Numbered from the stretch's first letter, positions 1 to 9,585 are shown. The stretch is DNA of 64,000 bases from [Clostridium] celerecrescens 18A (GCF_002797975.1 NZ_PGET01000001.1:2108001-2172000), one strand, 5' to 3'. Notes: generated from the sequence alone by a model not told the origin. Numbers and translations: made by a program.

Positions 1-1115
1 TCATTTTCCTGTATCAGCTGCTTTAGCCGTCTTGTCATACGGTTAAAGGAATGGATCATCAGTCGCAGCTCTTCCTGCCCTTTTGGTTCCACATGAACCA
101 GAAGATTTCCCTCCTCCACCTTTTTCATGCCCTCAACCGTATGATGGATGGGGTCAATAATGCTTTTTAAGAAATAGCTGGAAAAACGGTAAAACAGAGC
201 AAACAGGAGGAGCGTGACCGCTACAATGACGGCTGCGGTCCTGTTAAAGCTTCTTGTAAGGGCTTCATAAGACACTACGCTGATGATCTTTAAGCCGGTC
301 ACCGGTTCTTCGGTCACCACTCCCATATAACGTCTGCCATTTGCCTGATACCGGAATTTGGGCTGTTCCAGGGAAATATTCCGGGGCAAAAGAGCCATCG
401 TTCCTTCTGCGTCAAAAATAATCTTTCCTGACTTGTCCGCAATCATAGTAGTTCCCAGCATCCGTTCCTTATTATAATCTTTTATCAGTCCTCCGGTCCT
501 GGATGAGACAAACAATGCCGTCATCTCTATGACCCCGTCCCGGTCCACATCCATTCCCGGGGACAGGCCAGCGGCAATGGTCAGAGTATAGGCATTTTTT
601 CTGGAATTGGTTACACTGCGGTCATAAAAACCTACCTTTACCACATTGGGTGCTGCCAAAGCCTCCTGATACCAGGAGGAGGCCCTCAGTTCCTCCCTGC
701 TTAAGGTAATATCATCCTTCATATACGTATGGTCCCCGTCTTTCATATAAAATACGGCAGACAGGATGTCTTGCACCGGAACCATGGCATAATGAAAGGA
801 TTCGGTCAGGATCTTCGTATAAAGATATTTTTCAGCCACATCTTTTGTATTTGTTTTTGCTGCATTTTTTATGACTTCATTGTCGTTGACATATACGAAA
901 TGGGATAAACGGAGGGATACATCCTTTACTTCGCCGCCCAGAGTGGAGGCGATATTATCCTGGGCACGACGGATGTTGGAGACTGCGGAATCCACCATCA
1001 TGGTACGGATAATGAGGATGGACAGTAAGATTATTAAAAGAATAGGAATCACGATGAGGGCGAAGAAGCTGTTATAATAAGAAGCCTTTAATTTCTGCTT
1101 TTTATTCATCCACAT
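1..1115 (-). CDS. Sensor histidine kinase, YesM type (N-terminal part; runs off left edge)
   Basis: Only the sensory half is present. The start is ATG at 1115, preceded by GGAGGG; a second in-frame ATG lies two codons later. After a short basic stretch comes a transmembrane helix (about residues 13-35), then an extracellular dCache-like sensor of roughly 250 residues (it includes FYMKDGDHTYMK and a DGVIEMTALFVSS stretch), a second membrane helix, and a HAMP linker (SIIDPIHHTVEGMKKVEEGN) reaching the window edge. The layout is that of YesM-family kinases that sense sugars or binding proteins and signal to a YesN/AraC regulator. The kinase domain and any partner regulator lie outside the window. 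It follows the uronate operon but has its own promoter, so it may be a separate unit. It is the second YesM-type kinase of this locus. Confidence 0.85.
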   Translation of the reverse strand, partial: MWMNKKQKLKASYYNSFFALIVIPILLIILLSILIIRTMMVDSAVSNIRRAQDNIASTLGGEVKDVSLRLSHFVYVNDNEVIKNAAKTNTKDVAEKYLYTKILTESFHYAMVPVQDILSAVFYMKDGDHTYMKDDITLSREELRASSWYQEALAAPNVVKVGFYDRSVTNSRKNAYTLTIAAGLSPGMDVDRDGVIEMTALFVSSRTGGLIKDYNKERMLGTTMIADKSGKIIFDAEGTMALLPRNISLEQPKFRYQANGRRYMGVVTEEPVTGLKIISVVSYEALTRSFNRTAAVIVAVTLLLFALFYRFSSYFLKSIIDPIHHTVEGMKKVEEGNLLVHVEPKGQEELRLMIHSFNRMTRRLKQLIQEN

Positions 1116-1154
1116 CTTCTTACGCCCTCCTCGCCGCTACCTGTTTATGACTCT

Positions 1155-1183
1155 ATTATACAGCGGAAAAACTATAAAATCAA
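1155..1183 (-). promoter_or_regulatory. Sigma-A promoter of the YesM-type kinase
   Basis: Reading the minus strand, TTGATT (1183-1178) and TATAAT (1160-1155) are separated by 17 bases, 40 bases upstream of the kinase start. The -35 box lies just beyond the stop codon of the DUF2264 gene, so the kinase can be transcribed independently of the operon upstream. Confidence 0.65.
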
Positions 1184-1192
1184 TGCATCATT

Positions 1193-2893
1193 CTATTGGA
1201 TTATGCTTTCCACCTTTGTTTCCAATCGGATGGTTTCCCCTTTTTTAATGCGATAGGAAACCGCCGGTATGGAAGCATTGGGATAAAGCACATTGGTATT
1301 GGGATCAGCCTCTATTACCAGGCCTGCTGCCTCCGGGCCTTCGCCGGATACCGTACAGTCCTGTTTTCCAGCGGATACAAATGCTCCCTTCCCTTCTGCC
1401 TTCTGCACATAATCTTCTGTGAACTTTTCCACAGAAAAGCCGCAGTCATAGGCAGTACAGTCGTACTGGCTCTCAATTTCATGGATTCTTAAATGGCCGT
1501 ACTCTTTTGGTATAATCGTAGAAGTAACCGTAATCCCCTGGAAGGGATGCCATCTGCTGATCACCCGGTCTTTCAAAACCTCATAGGAGTCACTGTATTT
1601 CCGGACGAATACGTAATCATCTCCGTCAATGACAAAGGCCAGGGAAGAATCAGGAGCATTTTCATGAAGCACAATCTGGCTTTTTGCAACGGAAAACCCA
1701 TACCGGGTGGAATAGGCAAACTTGGAGTACTTTTCCGGCACATGGCCGTGTCCGTATTTCTCGCAAACACCTGCCGGATAGGCAATCACATCCTTTCCAT
1801 GTCGATGCATCACCATATCCGCCTGCTTTAACATGTTTACTGGCTCCAGCTTTGGTAAGTCCTCCGCCTTTGCAGACCAGAAGGGATGATCATCGGGAAG
1901 CCCAAGACACAAAAGGGTCTTCATTCCCCAGTAAGGAGAACCTGGCGCATTGTAGCGTTCCGCCATGATTAAGTTTGGATATCCGTACCCAATGGTCAGC
2001 ACGCCGTCACGGTCAAAGATCTTCTGCTCCGTCCACCAGTTTAAATGGCGTGCCAGGATTCCCTTTACAACTCCTGCTGGTATATCGTCAAGCCCTGCAA
2101 ATACATAGGCAGACCAGAAGGCCGCTTCTCCAAAACGGTAGGACAGGCTTCTTCCGTAAGGGAGAGCGGATCCGTTTTCATCAAACCAGTATATAAAATC
2201 TCTGGCAAACCGCTTTGCCCGTTCCTTAAACAGGAGACACCGTTCCGGCTCTTCCTCCTCCATTGCCACCGCATACAAAAGCCCATAATAATGAATGGCA
2301 AAGGAAATGTAATAATCCTTCTGACTGGAACCTCCATCCCGGTACCAGCCATCTTCAATATAATAGCTTTCAATTTTTTCAAGACCGGAAGCCAGCCGTT
2401 CTTTGCTGTACCGGCAGCCCAGTTTTTGCAAAGCAACATTCACCAGAATCATGAAAAACTGCCAGTTACAGTCAGGGATTATATATTCATTGATTCCGTA
2501 AAGCCATTTTGCCAGATTTTGTTTTTCTTCCTCGCTTAAAGGCTCCCATAATTTTTCCGGAGTGAAAATCAAGCCGCTGGCGATAGCCGCCATTTCCACA
2601 AACCGCTGGTCATAATCCTTAAAACCGCCCCAGTATTCCGGATGAGAAGGGTCGGTCCCGCTTGCGAGGCCTTTCTGATAAATCTCCTCAAATCCCTTTC
2701 CTCCCCCAAGCCATAAGGGAACCAGCGCCCACAAAGGCCGGGAAAATGCTTCCATCTCTATGCTCACCTTAGGATATGTGACGCCGCTGTCTCCAAGAGA
2801 AAGCCTGGCACACCCTTTGCTGTACAATGGCTTTAAAGGATTTAACACCTGGAACATCCATTGCTGGAAATCCTGTTTTGTTTCAAGTTTCAT
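1193..2893 (-). CDS. DUF2264 domain-containing protein
   Basis: The 566-residue protein matches the DUF2264 family as I recall it: an N-terminal signature with KVSIEMEAFSRPLWALVP, a Trp/Tyr-rich alpha-helical barrel with WGGFKDYDQRFVEMAAI and DGGSSQKDYYISFAIHYYG, and a beta-rich C-terminal half. The family's biochemistry is not settled, but the fold resembles alpha/alpha-toroid polysaccharide lyases and hydrolases. There is no signal peptide, so it should be cytoplasmic. It lies 33 bases after the GH88 gene, as the last metabolic gene of the minus-strand uronate operon, which suggests it acts on imported uronate-containing oligosaccharides. The start ATG at 2893 has an AAGAGGCG ribosome site. 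The exact reaction cannot be read from the sequence. Confidence 0.85.
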   Translation of the reverse strand: MKLETKQDFQQWMFQVLNPLKPLYSKGCARLSLGDSGVTYPKVSIEMEAFSRPLWALVPLWLGGGKGFEEIYQKGLASGTDPSHPEYWGGFKDYDQRFVEMAAIASGLIFTPEKLWEPLSEEEKQNLAKWLYGINEYIIPDCNWQFFMILVNVALQKLGCRYSKERLASGLEKIESYYIEDGWYRDGGSSQKDYYISFAIHYYGLLYAVAMEEEEPERCLLFKERAKRFARDFIYWFDENGSALPYGRSLSYRFGEAAFWSAYVFAGLDDIPAGVVKGILARHLNWWTEQKIFDRDGVLTIGYGYPNLIMAERYNAPGSPYWGMKTLLCLGLPDDHPFWSAKAEDLPKLEPVNMLKQADMVMHRHGKDVIAYPAGVCEKYGHGHVPEKYSKFAYSTRYGFSVAKSQIVLHENAPDSSLAFVIDGDDYVFVRKYSDSYEVLKDRVISRWHPFQGITVTSTIIPKEYGHLRIHEIESQYDCTAYDCGFSVEKFTEDYVQKAEGKGAFVSAGKQDCTVSGEGPEAAGLVIEADPNTNVLYPNASIPAVSYRIKKGETIRLETKVESIIQ

Positions 2894-2926
2894 CTATATT
2901 CGCCTCTTTTCGAATTATTTCGATTA

Positions 2927-4108
2927 TTACCAATATGGATCCCAATCCTTAGACAGCCTGGTCAAGGCCTCCATGTAAAAATAATCTCCCCAGATGTTGC
3001 ACTCATCCACGCCTTCCGGTGTGCAGGTATTGTAAGGAGATTTCTTGGAATATGTGCTGTGAAGCACCAGTCCATTGGATTCCTGTAAATCCTTAACCGC
3101 ATAATGTTCCACTACGGACTCCATGATCTTTTTTGCTATGGATATGTAGCGGACGGCGTCAGACTCATCCAAATACTTTGCCATTTCAAGCATTCCGCAG
3201 GCTGCAATGGAAGCAGAGGAAGAATCTCTCGGTTCCTCAGAGCCTTCGCCGAATTCCAGATCCCAGTAAGGTATCAGATCCGAAGGAAGATGATCTAAGA
3301 AATATCCGGTCACATGCTTGAAATCCTCAATGTATTCCGGCCGCTTTGTATACCGGTAGGCAAGGGCGCAGCCATAGATTCCCCAGGCCTGTCCTCTGGC
3401 CCATGCAGAGCCATCCTTATATCCCTGGCAGGTAGCCCCATGATCCGGCTCCCCTGTCTCCATGTTCATGAAAAACGTATGCCAGGTAGAATAATCATCT
3501 CTTATGACATTTGCAATGGCAGTATGGATGTGTTTTTCTGCTATCTTGCGGTATTTCTGGTCTCCGGTTTCTTCCGTGGCCCAGTATAATAAGGGAAGGT
3601 TTAAAAGGCAGTCAATGATAAAGCGGTAATTCTCCGGCTGGTTCATGGGCCCCCAGGCCTGGATAAACTCGCCCACCGGCTGAAAACGTCTGATCAGCTG
3701 GTCTGCTGCCTTGATTGCCGCTTCCTTTGCTTTTTCATCACCCACCAGCTTATAGGCGGCTACACAGGAAGGGGTATACAAAAACCCCATATCGTGATGA
3801 TCCACTTCCACCTTGCGGTCGATCCGGTCTAAAAAGCTATTCGCCTGGATCTGTCCGGCCGTTTTCAGTTCATCTGCCTTGCTCCACTCATAAGCCAGCC
3901 ATATCTGTCCGGTCCAGAAGCCGGTGGTCCAGTTTACATTGGGAGTTGGATGATAGAATCCATCCTCACTGTATGCTTTTTTAAAGGAATCAGTAAATTC
4001 CTTTAAATTATCCTTCACCTGCTTTATAGCGAATTCCATGGCCTCCAGGCACTTTGCCTCCGTGAGTTCCTTTTTTTCTTTAAGCAAAGTCTCCATCTGT
4101 CTGTTCAC
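2927..4108 (-). CDS. Glycoside hydrolase family 88, unsaturated glucuronyl hydrolase
   Basis: A 393-residue cytoplasmic enzyme of the unsaturated glucuronyl hydrolase type. It hydrates the delta-4,5 double bond left at the non-reducing end by polysaccharide lyases, releasing the unsaturated uronate. The two Asp residues essential in Bacillus GL1 UGL are matched by D106 (in HDMGF) and D166 (in IIDCLLNLPLL). The aromatic cleft motifs WTTGFWTGQIWLAYEW and GSAWARGQAWGIYG are also present. The start is GTG at 4108: AGGAGG sits 9 bases before it, whereas the next ATG (four codons on) is 21 bases away. The start overlaps the end of the GH2 gene by 29 bases, indicating translational coupling. A GH88 beside a heparinase-like lyase and a beta-glucuronidase points to glycosaminoglycan-type substrates. 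Confidence 0.93.
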   Translation of the reverse strand: MNRQMETLLKEKKELTEAKCLEAMEFAIKQVKDNLKEFTDSFKKAYSEDGFYHPTPNVNWTTGFWTGQIWLAYEWSKADELKTAGQIQANSFLDRIDRKVEVDHHDMGFLYTPSCVAAYKLVGDEKAKEAAIKAADQLIRRFQPVGEFIQAWGPMNQPENYRFIIDCLLNLPLLYWATEETGDQKYRKIAEKHIHTAIANVIRDDYSTWHTFFMNMETGEPDHGATCQGYKDGSAWARGQAWGIYGCALAYRYTKRPEYIEDFKHVTGYFLDHLPSDLIPYWDLEFGEGSEEPRDSSSASIAACGMLEMAKYLDESDAVRYISIAKKIMESVVEHYAVKDLQESNGLVLHSTYSKKSPYNTCTPEGVDECNIWGDYFYMEALTRLSKDWDPYW

Positions 4109-5909
4109 GTTTTCTTACCTCCTCGTAATATTCCTTCATGATTAAAAAGGCAGGCTTCTCCCGCATCCGGTCCGCTGTTACCAGACCCTTGATGTTGTAT
4201 CCCTTTTGATACTTTCCAAGCCGTTTCGGCGTCCGGTAATCAAATAGAATCCAGGGTGCGGTACCCTGAATATAATCGATCTTTCCAAACATTTCAACCT
4301 GCTTTTTATAAATTTCCTTCTGTTCTTCCTCAGAGCCACGTACCTTGCCGCCTTCCGTACCGGAAGCCAGATAACCGTCCCCGCCGAATTCACTGACAAC
4401 AACCGGTTTCTCAGGCCTGGACCCCTCTAAAATTTCAGCCAGCTTTCCATAATCAGGATCATACCAGCCATAGTATTCATTAAATCCAATGACATCTAAA
4501 TGCTTTTCAAGTCTGTCGGAGATCCTTAAATTTACCGCATCCACCAGACAAGCGGCGGAAACCAGGCGGCTGGAATCGAATTCCTTTGCCGTTTCTGCCA
4601 GCTCCTTCATAAAGTGGTAGCGCTCATCCGTATCAGGATTTTCATTTCCTACGGACCAGATGATCACACTGGCCCGGTTATAATCCCGGTTCATCATCTC
4701 GGTCAGCTGGTTTTTACCCTCCTCTAAGGTCCTGGGTTTTGCAAAATCGATCCACCAGTAAACCGGAATCTCTTCCCATAGAAGAAGACCTGCCTCATCA
4801 GCAAGTTCCGAAACCCACTCCGTATGAGGATAATGGGCCAGACGTAGGAAATTGCAGTTCATCTTTTTTGCCCATTTAAATGCCTGACGAATGTCCTCCT
4901 TTGTAACCGCCTTTCCATGGTCCTCAGTCTCCTCATGAAGGCAGACACCACGAAGGAAAACCGGCGTTCCATTTAAAAGAATTTCTCTGCCTCTGGTTTC
5001 CACAGTTCGAAAGCCCACCCGGTCTTTCACCTGATCCAGTGATTTTCTGCCGGAACGAAGATGCAGGAAAACCTCATACAGCCTGGGACTTTCCGGGCTC
5101 CACAGAGAAAGTCCGCTTACTTCCAATGTCAGCTGTCCCCGTCCATCTGCCCCCAGAGGAACTGTTTCTTCCACCTGAAGCTCTGGTATGGAGAAAACTG
5201 CCTCCCCTTCCTTAAAGTCCTCGAAACCTCCAAGAGTCAAGGAAACACTGATTTCCTTTTTCTCCCGATCTGCAAGAGATACCTTCATATCCTTAATATA
5301 AGTCTGAGGCAAGCAAAGAAGAGATACGCTCCGGTAAATGCCTCCATATAAAAACCAGTCCGTATTCTCACTTGGTATCTGATCCTGACGTCTGGTGTTG
5401 TCAGCAACCACGATCAGCCTGTTATCCTCTTTTAATTCCTCCGTAACTTCAACGCTAAATGGGGTTGAACCCCCTTTATGGACACCAAGGAATTTTCCGT
5501 TTAGAAAGATCCTGGCCTCATAGGATACTGCCCCGAACCGCAGAAACACATGTCCTTTGAGAGAATTCTTAAAAGAAAACCGGCGGCTGTATACCGCCGG
5601 TCCCTCATAATAAAAATATTCCGGCTTTGCAAGGTTCCATACACCTGGTACCTGGATCTCCTCCCAGTCGTCAAAGCCATAATCCAGAGGAACCCTAAGC
5701 CCCTCTGAATTCACCTCCTGCTCCAGAAACCATTTGGCCCTTAAGCAGTTATCATACATGTCGACGGAAAAGTTCCAGGCTCCGTCCAGGGACTGCTCTG
5801 GCCTGCCTCCTGGGATCACATAGGAATTGGTCCCCAGGCAGGGGGAGGCATAGCTGTCCTTATAAGACTCGTTATGGATGTTATCTACGAAATTTTTTAT
5901 TGTTTCCAC
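4080..5909 (-). CDS. uidA: Glycoside hydrolase family 2 beta-glucuronidase
   Basis: A 609-residue GH2 enzyme with the usual sugar-binding, immunoglobulin-like and TIM-barrel domains. The acid/base is E423 (WSVGNEN) and the nucleophile E507 (VVVSEFGGD). An N-x-K motif (N572, K574, in YNIKGL) sits where E. coli GUS has N566/K568, the pair that binds the glucuronide carboxylate; this favours beta-glucuronidase over beta-galactosidase or mannosidase. The length is close to that of E. coli GUS (603). There is no signal peptide, so it works on imported glucuronides. The start is GTG at 5909 behind AAAGGA; it begins 4 bases after the permease stop, and its own end overlaps the GH88 start. The gut-type loop near the active site was not resolved here. 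Confidence 0.92.
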   Translation of the reverse strand: METIKNFVDNIHNESYKDSYASPCLGTNSYVIPGGRPEQSLDGAWNFSVDMYDNCLRAKWFLEQEVNSEGLRVPLDYGFDDWEEIQVPGVWNLAKPEYFYYEGPAVYSRRFSFKNSLKGHVFLRFGAVSYEARIFLNGKFLGVHKGGSTPFSVEVTEELKEDNRLIVVADNTRRQDQIPSENTDWFLYGGIYRSVSLLCLPQTYIKDMKVSLADREKKEISVSLTLGGFEDFKEGEAVFSIPELQVEETVPLGADGRGQLTLEVSGLSLWSPESPRLYEVFLHLRSGRKSLDQVKDRVGFRTVETRGREILLNGTPVFLRGVCLHEETEDHGKAVTKEDIRQAFKWAKKMNCNFLRLAHYPHTEWVSELADEAGLLLWEEIPVYWWIDFAKPRTLEEGKNQLTEMMNRDYNRASVIIWSVGNENPDTDERYHFMKELAETAKEFDSSRLVSAACLVDAVNLRISDRLEKHLDVIGFNEYYGWYDPDYGKLAEILEGSRPEKPVVVSEFGGDGYLASGTEGGKVRGSEEEQKEIYKKQVEMFGKIDYIQGTAPWILFDYRTPKRLGKYQKGYNIKGLVTADRMREKPAFLIMKEYYEEVRKREQTDGDFA

Positions 5910-5913
5910 TTCT

Positions 5914-6750
5914 TTATCCTTTCACTCCGGTAGCTGCAATGCCTTCTACGAAATACTTCTGCAGGGACAGGAACACAATGAGGACCGGGATCAGGGAAAG
6001 CACCGATGCAGCCATGATCAGGCCATATTCGGAACTATACTGGCTGATAAACATCTTAAGCCCTAACTGCAGGGTCTTTTTCGCTTCTGTTTTCAGATAG
6101 ATCAGGGGCCCTAAAAAGTCGTTCCAGGTACTTACAAAGGTAAAGATGGTCAAGGTTGACAGCGCCGGCTTTGACAATGGGAGCATGATCCTTCCATAAA
6201 TCTGATACTCGCTCATGCCGTCAATTCTGGCAGCCTCACACAATTCATCGGGAATCCCCTGATAGAACTGGCGCATCATGAATACGCCGAACGCAGAGAA
6301 AGCCTGAAGGAAGATGATGGCAAGATGGGAATCATTTAACCCGAATTTTCTCATCATCATGAACTGGGGAACCATGTATACCTGCCACGGAACCGCAATG
6401 GTTGCGATGTAAGCCATGAATAAGAGATTGCTGTATTTGAATTTCAGCTTTGCAAATGCATAGGCGGCAAAGCTGCTGGTCAAAAGCTGTAAAAAAGTAA
6501 CAATCACTGTGATCTTCACCGTGTTTAATACAAAGGTCATAAGCGGGATCTTTGTCCAGATATCCAGATAATTCTGCCATCTTGGATTATCCGGTATCCA
6601 CTGGATCGGGAAAATAAATACATCCTTATCCAGCTTTAAGGAAGCAGAGAACATCCATGCAAATGGAATCAGCATAACAGCTGTCAGTATGATCAAAACC
6701 ACATAGAGGAGGCATCTGCTGATTTTATAATTTGTGCTTTTTATCTTCAT
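5914..6750 (-). CDS. Carbohydrate ABC transporter permease, MalG type
   Basis: A 278-residue inner-membrane permease of the CUT1 sugar transporter class. About six membrane helices can be seen, beginning with CLLYVVLIILTAVMLIPFAW. The cytoplasmic EAA loop that contacts the ATPase reads EAARIDGMSEYQIYGRIMLPLSKP, shown here only as its key part EAARIDG-x8-IMLP. It pairs with the permease directly upstream and the binding protein further upstream. No ATPase gene is in the cluster, so the system probably shares a genome-wide MsmX-type ATPase, as is common in Firmicutes. The start ATG has AAGGAGG upstream. Confidence 0.93.
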   Translation of the reverse strand: MKIKSTNYKISRCLLYVVLIILTAVMLIPFAWMFSASLKLDKDVFIFPIQWIPDNPRWQNYLDIWTKIPLMTFVLNTVKITVIVTFLQLLTSSFAAYAFAKLKFKYSNLLFMAYIATIAVPWQVYMVPQFMMMRKFGLNDSHLAIIFLQAFSAFGVFMMRQFYQGIPDELCEAARIDGMSEYQIYGRIMLPLSKPALSTLTIFTFVSTWNDFLGPLIYLKTEAKKTLQLGLKMFISQYSSEYGLIMAASVLSLIPVLIVFLSLQKYFVEGIAATGVKG

Positions 6751-6767
6751 TTCGTTTCCTCCTTATT

Positions 6768-7835
6768 CTAGTTTGCATATTTCTTCTCGCCGCGGAACTG
6801 AACCAGCGTGATGGCAAGAACCATTAAGAACAGCACCATAGCCACCGCACTTGCATAACCTAAATTCCAGTTGCGGAACGCCTCTTCGTAAATGTGGTAA
6901 ACCAGAACCATTGCCTGGGAACTTACAATTCCGTTGGAACCGCCTGCCAGCATGTATACGATGTCGTAAACCTTAAAGCAGTTGATGGTCAGAATGATGG
7001 TAACAAAGAAGGTGGTAGGCTGAAGCTGGGGCCATGTGATATACCGGAACCTTTGCCAGGAATTGCAGCCATCAAGGCCTGCCGCCTCATAAAGCTCTCC
7101 ATTGATTCCCTGCAGTCCGGCCAGATAGATAACCATGTAATAGCCCATATTTTTCCAGACACTGAACAGTACAATGGTGAACATCACCCAGTGAGGATCC
7201 GCGGACCACTTTGGAAGACTTTTTGCATTGACGCCCAGATGATAAAGGATCATGTTAATGGGACCGCTTTTCTGGGGGCTGAACAGCATATTCCATACGG
7301 CTGCCACCGCTACTAAAGACGCCACATAGGGGAAGAATCCTACCGTACGGAAGAAATTTCTTCCCATTACTTTCTGGTTTAAGACTACGGCCAGTCCTAA
7401 GGCACAGGCCAGAGTCAGAGGAACCGTTGCAATACAGTATACAATGGTATTGATAAAGGACGAATGGAATCTGGCGCTTCCAAGCATATCAATGAAGTTC
7501 TTAAGTCTGGCAAATTCCAATGGGCTGTTGCCATCCCATTTCATAAATGCCAGAACAAAAGCAAAAATAATGGGGCCAAGTGTAAATACTGCAAATCCGA
7601 TGAAGTTAGGGGCGATGAAGGAGTATGCAACCATATCCCTCTTTTCCTGACGTGTGAACCGTTCCCCTGTCCGCACCTTTTTTATTTTCTCATCTATTGT
7701 CTCGATTTTCGCAATCAGGATATCCCGCTTACGGGTTCCTTCAGCCTCTCTCAATATAAGGCTTAAAGCATCCCGTTTCTTAATTAACTCCGCGATTTTT
7801 TCCTGTTTTTGCGCTTCTGTTATTGTCTTCGCCAT
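6768..7835 (-). CDS. Carbohydrate ABC transporter permease, MalF/UgpA type
   Basis: A membrane permease with a 70-residue charged cytoplasmic N-terminus (TITEAQKQEKIAELIKKRD), then six helices and the EAA loop YEAAGLDGCNSWQRFRYITW. The start is placed at ATG 7835 (355 residues) because AAAGGAGG lies 9 bases upstream. An in-frame ATG 30 codons earlier has no ribosome site. It partners the MalG-type permease 17 bases downstream. With the lipoprotein it should import oligosaccharides released by the lyase. The long charged N-terminus is somewhat unusual but is seen in some clostridial CUT1 permeases. Confidence 0.92.
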   Translation of the reverse strand: MAKTITEAQKQEKIAELIKKRDALSLILREAEGTRKRDILIAKIETIDEKIKKVRTGERFTRQEKRDMVAYSFIAPNFIGFAVFTLGPIIFAFVLAFMKWDGNSPLEFARLKNFIDMLGSARFHSSFINTIVYCIATVPLTLACALGLAVVLNQKVMGRNFFRTVGFFPYVASLVAVAAVWNMLFSPQKSGPINMILYHLGVNAKSLPKWSADPHWVMFTIVLFSVWKNMGYYMVIYLAGLQGINGELYEAAGLDGCNSWQRFRYITWPQLQPTTFFVTIILTINCFKVYDIVYMLAGGSNGIVSSQAMVLVYHIYEEAFRNWNLGYASAVAMVLFLMVLAITLVQFRGEKKYAN

Positions 7836-7969
7836 ATTGCTTATCCTCCTTTTCCCGTTTTTATCGTCTAAAGAATCAAACGGATATGATTTCATATCCA
7901 GTTGACGCCCGGTGAAGCGGGGCACGCTGTTATTTCAATCGTCAAATCAAATCAGAAGTTTCTTTAAAT

Positions 7970-7995
7970 GAGGCGGGCTTTTTGCTGCCCGCCTC
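7970..7995 (-). terminator. Intercistronic hairpin after the binding-protein gene
   Basis: A perfect 9-base stem (GAGGCGGGC / GCCCGCCTC) with an 8-base loop lies just after the binding-protein gene on the minus strand. It is followed only by ATTTAAAG, not a full T-run. It probably acts as a partial terminator or mRNA-stabilising hairpin that gives more binding protein than permease, as in many sugar ABC operons. Confidence 0.6.
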
Positions 7996-8019
7996 TGTGA
8001 TATCATTTTTGTTTACCTG

Positions 8020-9363
8020 TTACTGAGCCAGAATTGCACTTACCTTTTCATTCATCTGGGCAATGCCTTCATCTACGGACATGCCGCCTGTCATGATGGC
8101 ATCATGGGCTTCGTTTAATACAGTCTCAATTTCGGAGTTCTTTGCATTTACAGGCATCTCTAAGTATAAGTTAGAGGTGTTAAGAGCTTCTACACTGGTT
8201 CCGTCATCCTTCGGGAATCCTTCTGCACTGGATACCAGATCAGCAACTGTGTTGTTCATAACGGCCGGGATCGTACCAGTAGATGCAAGGATTTCTGCGC
8301 CTTCTTTTCCGCTTACGAAGTTTATAAATTCCCAGGCAAGATCCTTATGAGGAGCTTTGGCCGGAATTCCTAAAGAGGTTATGGTCGCAAGGGTGGAGCC
8401 TGGTTCTACTCCATCTGCGTGTGGATATTTTGCAATGCCCCAATTGGTGCAGTCTGTGTACTCGCCGGTGCGTACCTTATCCATTAAGGTAGAGATAAAC
8501 CATGTACCCATGTTCATCATTGCAACATTTCCCTGGGCAAATGCGCCGGAATAATGTAAGCCGCTGGTCTTTAAAGTAGCATAGTCTTGGCATACTCCAT
8601 CTTCCTGCTCTCCAAGAACCATTTCATAGTACGGTTTTAAGAATTCGTATTTTCCATCAAGAATGGTGTTCTTTCCATCCAGAACGCCGAAAAGCTGTAC
8701 AGCTGATCTCCATGTATGGTAATGAGCACCATAAACCTCCTGTCCGGGAGTGTCTACGGTCAGGCTTTTTGCCAGAGCGTCATACTGTTCAAATGTCATA
8801 TCATTGGTTGGATAAGCAACGCCTGCTTTGTCAAAGATATCTTTATTATAGAATATCACCCAGAAATCATTGCGGAACGGAAGCTCATATAATTTTCCGT
8901 CAACCGTAATCTGATCGGTAAGGCCTTTAAACTGTGACAGATCAACATCTGAAGACTGAATATAGCTGTCCAGGGGTTCTAATACGCCTTTGTTTACAAG
9001 CGTCATATAGCCTGGAACATCCTTTATGGTAACCACGTCAAAGTCAGAACCGCTTCCGGTAAGCTCTGTTGCCAAAACCGTCTGATAATCGGTGGAGCCT
9101 AAATCAACCATTTCTATCTTCACATCCGGATGCTCCTTTTCAAAAGCATCGATGAGAGGCTGGTAATAGGTTGTTAAGCCGATATCCCATACGGACCATT
9201 TTAATGTGGTCTGACCTCCTGCTGCCTCTGAGGCTTTCGTTGCCTCCGCTGCAGCGCCTTCTGAGGAAGCTGCCGTGGTTTCCTTGGAACCGCCGCCGCA
9301 TCCGGCCAGGCTGGCTGCTGCCATAGCACATGCCAGAACAATACTCAGTGTTCTTTTTTTCAT
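8020..9363 (-). CDS. Extracellular sugar-binding lipoprotein of the ABC importer
   Basis: A 447-residue solute-binding protein of the CUT1 class (SBP_bac_1 type). A type II signal peptide ends in LAGC with lipid-modified Cys22, followed by an Ala/Glu/Ser/Thr linker (about residues 23-50) and the two-lobed binding fold starting at TTLKWSVWDIG. Typical stretches include LYELPFRNDFWVIFYNKDIF and a C-terminal QMNEKVSAILAQ. It captures the oligosaccharide outside the membrane for the two permeases downstream. The start ATG at 9363 has AGGAGGG upstream. As first gene of the operon, followed by a hairpin, it is probably the most abundant product. The ligand cannot be read directly; context suggests uronate oligosaccharides. 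Confidence 0.93.
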   Translation of the reverse strand: MKKRTLSIVLACAMAAASLAGCGGGSKETTAASSEGAAAEATKASEAAGGQTTLKWSVWDIGLTTYYQPLIDAFEKEHPDVKIEMVDLGSTDYQTVLATELTGSGSDFDVVTIKDVPGYMTLVNKGVLEPLDSYIQSSDVDLSQFKGLTDQITVDGKLYELPFRNDFWVIFYNKDIFDKAGVAYPTNDMTFEQYDALAKSLTVDTPGQEVYGAHYHTWRSAVQLFGVLDGKNTILDGKYEFLKPYYEMVLGEQEDGVCQDYATLKTSGLHYSGAFAQGNVAMMNMGTWFISTLMDKVRTGEYTDCTNWGIAKYPHADGVEPGSTLATITSLGIPAKAPHKDLAWEFINFVSGKEGAEILASTGTIPAVMNNTVADLVSSAEGFPKDDGTSVEALNTSNLYLEMPVNAKNSEIETVLNEAHDAIMTGGMSVDEGIAQMNEKVSAILAQ

Positions 9364-9432
9364 TGTAATCCCTCCTGATTTGATTGTTTTTCAGTAAACC
9401 CCGCATGATTTCCGTGATTTACCATGGTTCCT

Positions 9433-9438
9433 ATTATA
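9433..9438 (-). promoter_or_regulatory. Candidate -10 box of the uronate ABC operon
   Basis: On the minus strand a perfect TATAAT lies 70 bases before the binding-protein start. No convincing -35 hexamer is present at 16-18 bases upstream, which would fit a promoter that needs an activator such as the YesN-type regulator encoded divergently. Confidence 0.45.
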
Positions 9439-9561
9439 ACGCTGGATTGAAGTTTTAAAAATGGAATTTATCTTTCATAATATTCACTTTTTATTCACAC
9501 TTCTTTTACACTTTGTTAAAACATGCATTTTTTTATGATAAACAGTAATATTTATCTTTTG

Positions 9562-9585
9562 TATACAAATTAACACGTTTGTATA
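9562..9585. promoter_or_regulatory. Inverted repeat between the divergent uronate operons
   Basis: A perfect inverted repeat, TATACAAA and TTTGTATA with an 8-base spacer, lies between the two divergent transcription units, 22 bases before the -35 box of the kinase promoter. It is a plausible binding site for a dimeric regulator controlling both directions. The AraC-type response regulator is the obvious candidate, although AraC proteins usually bind direct repeats. Confidence 0.5.

Noticed and set aside
871..1077. Plus-strand 68-codon ORF near the left edge
   Set aside because: It is antisense to the sensor domain of the YesM-type kinase and has no ribosome site.
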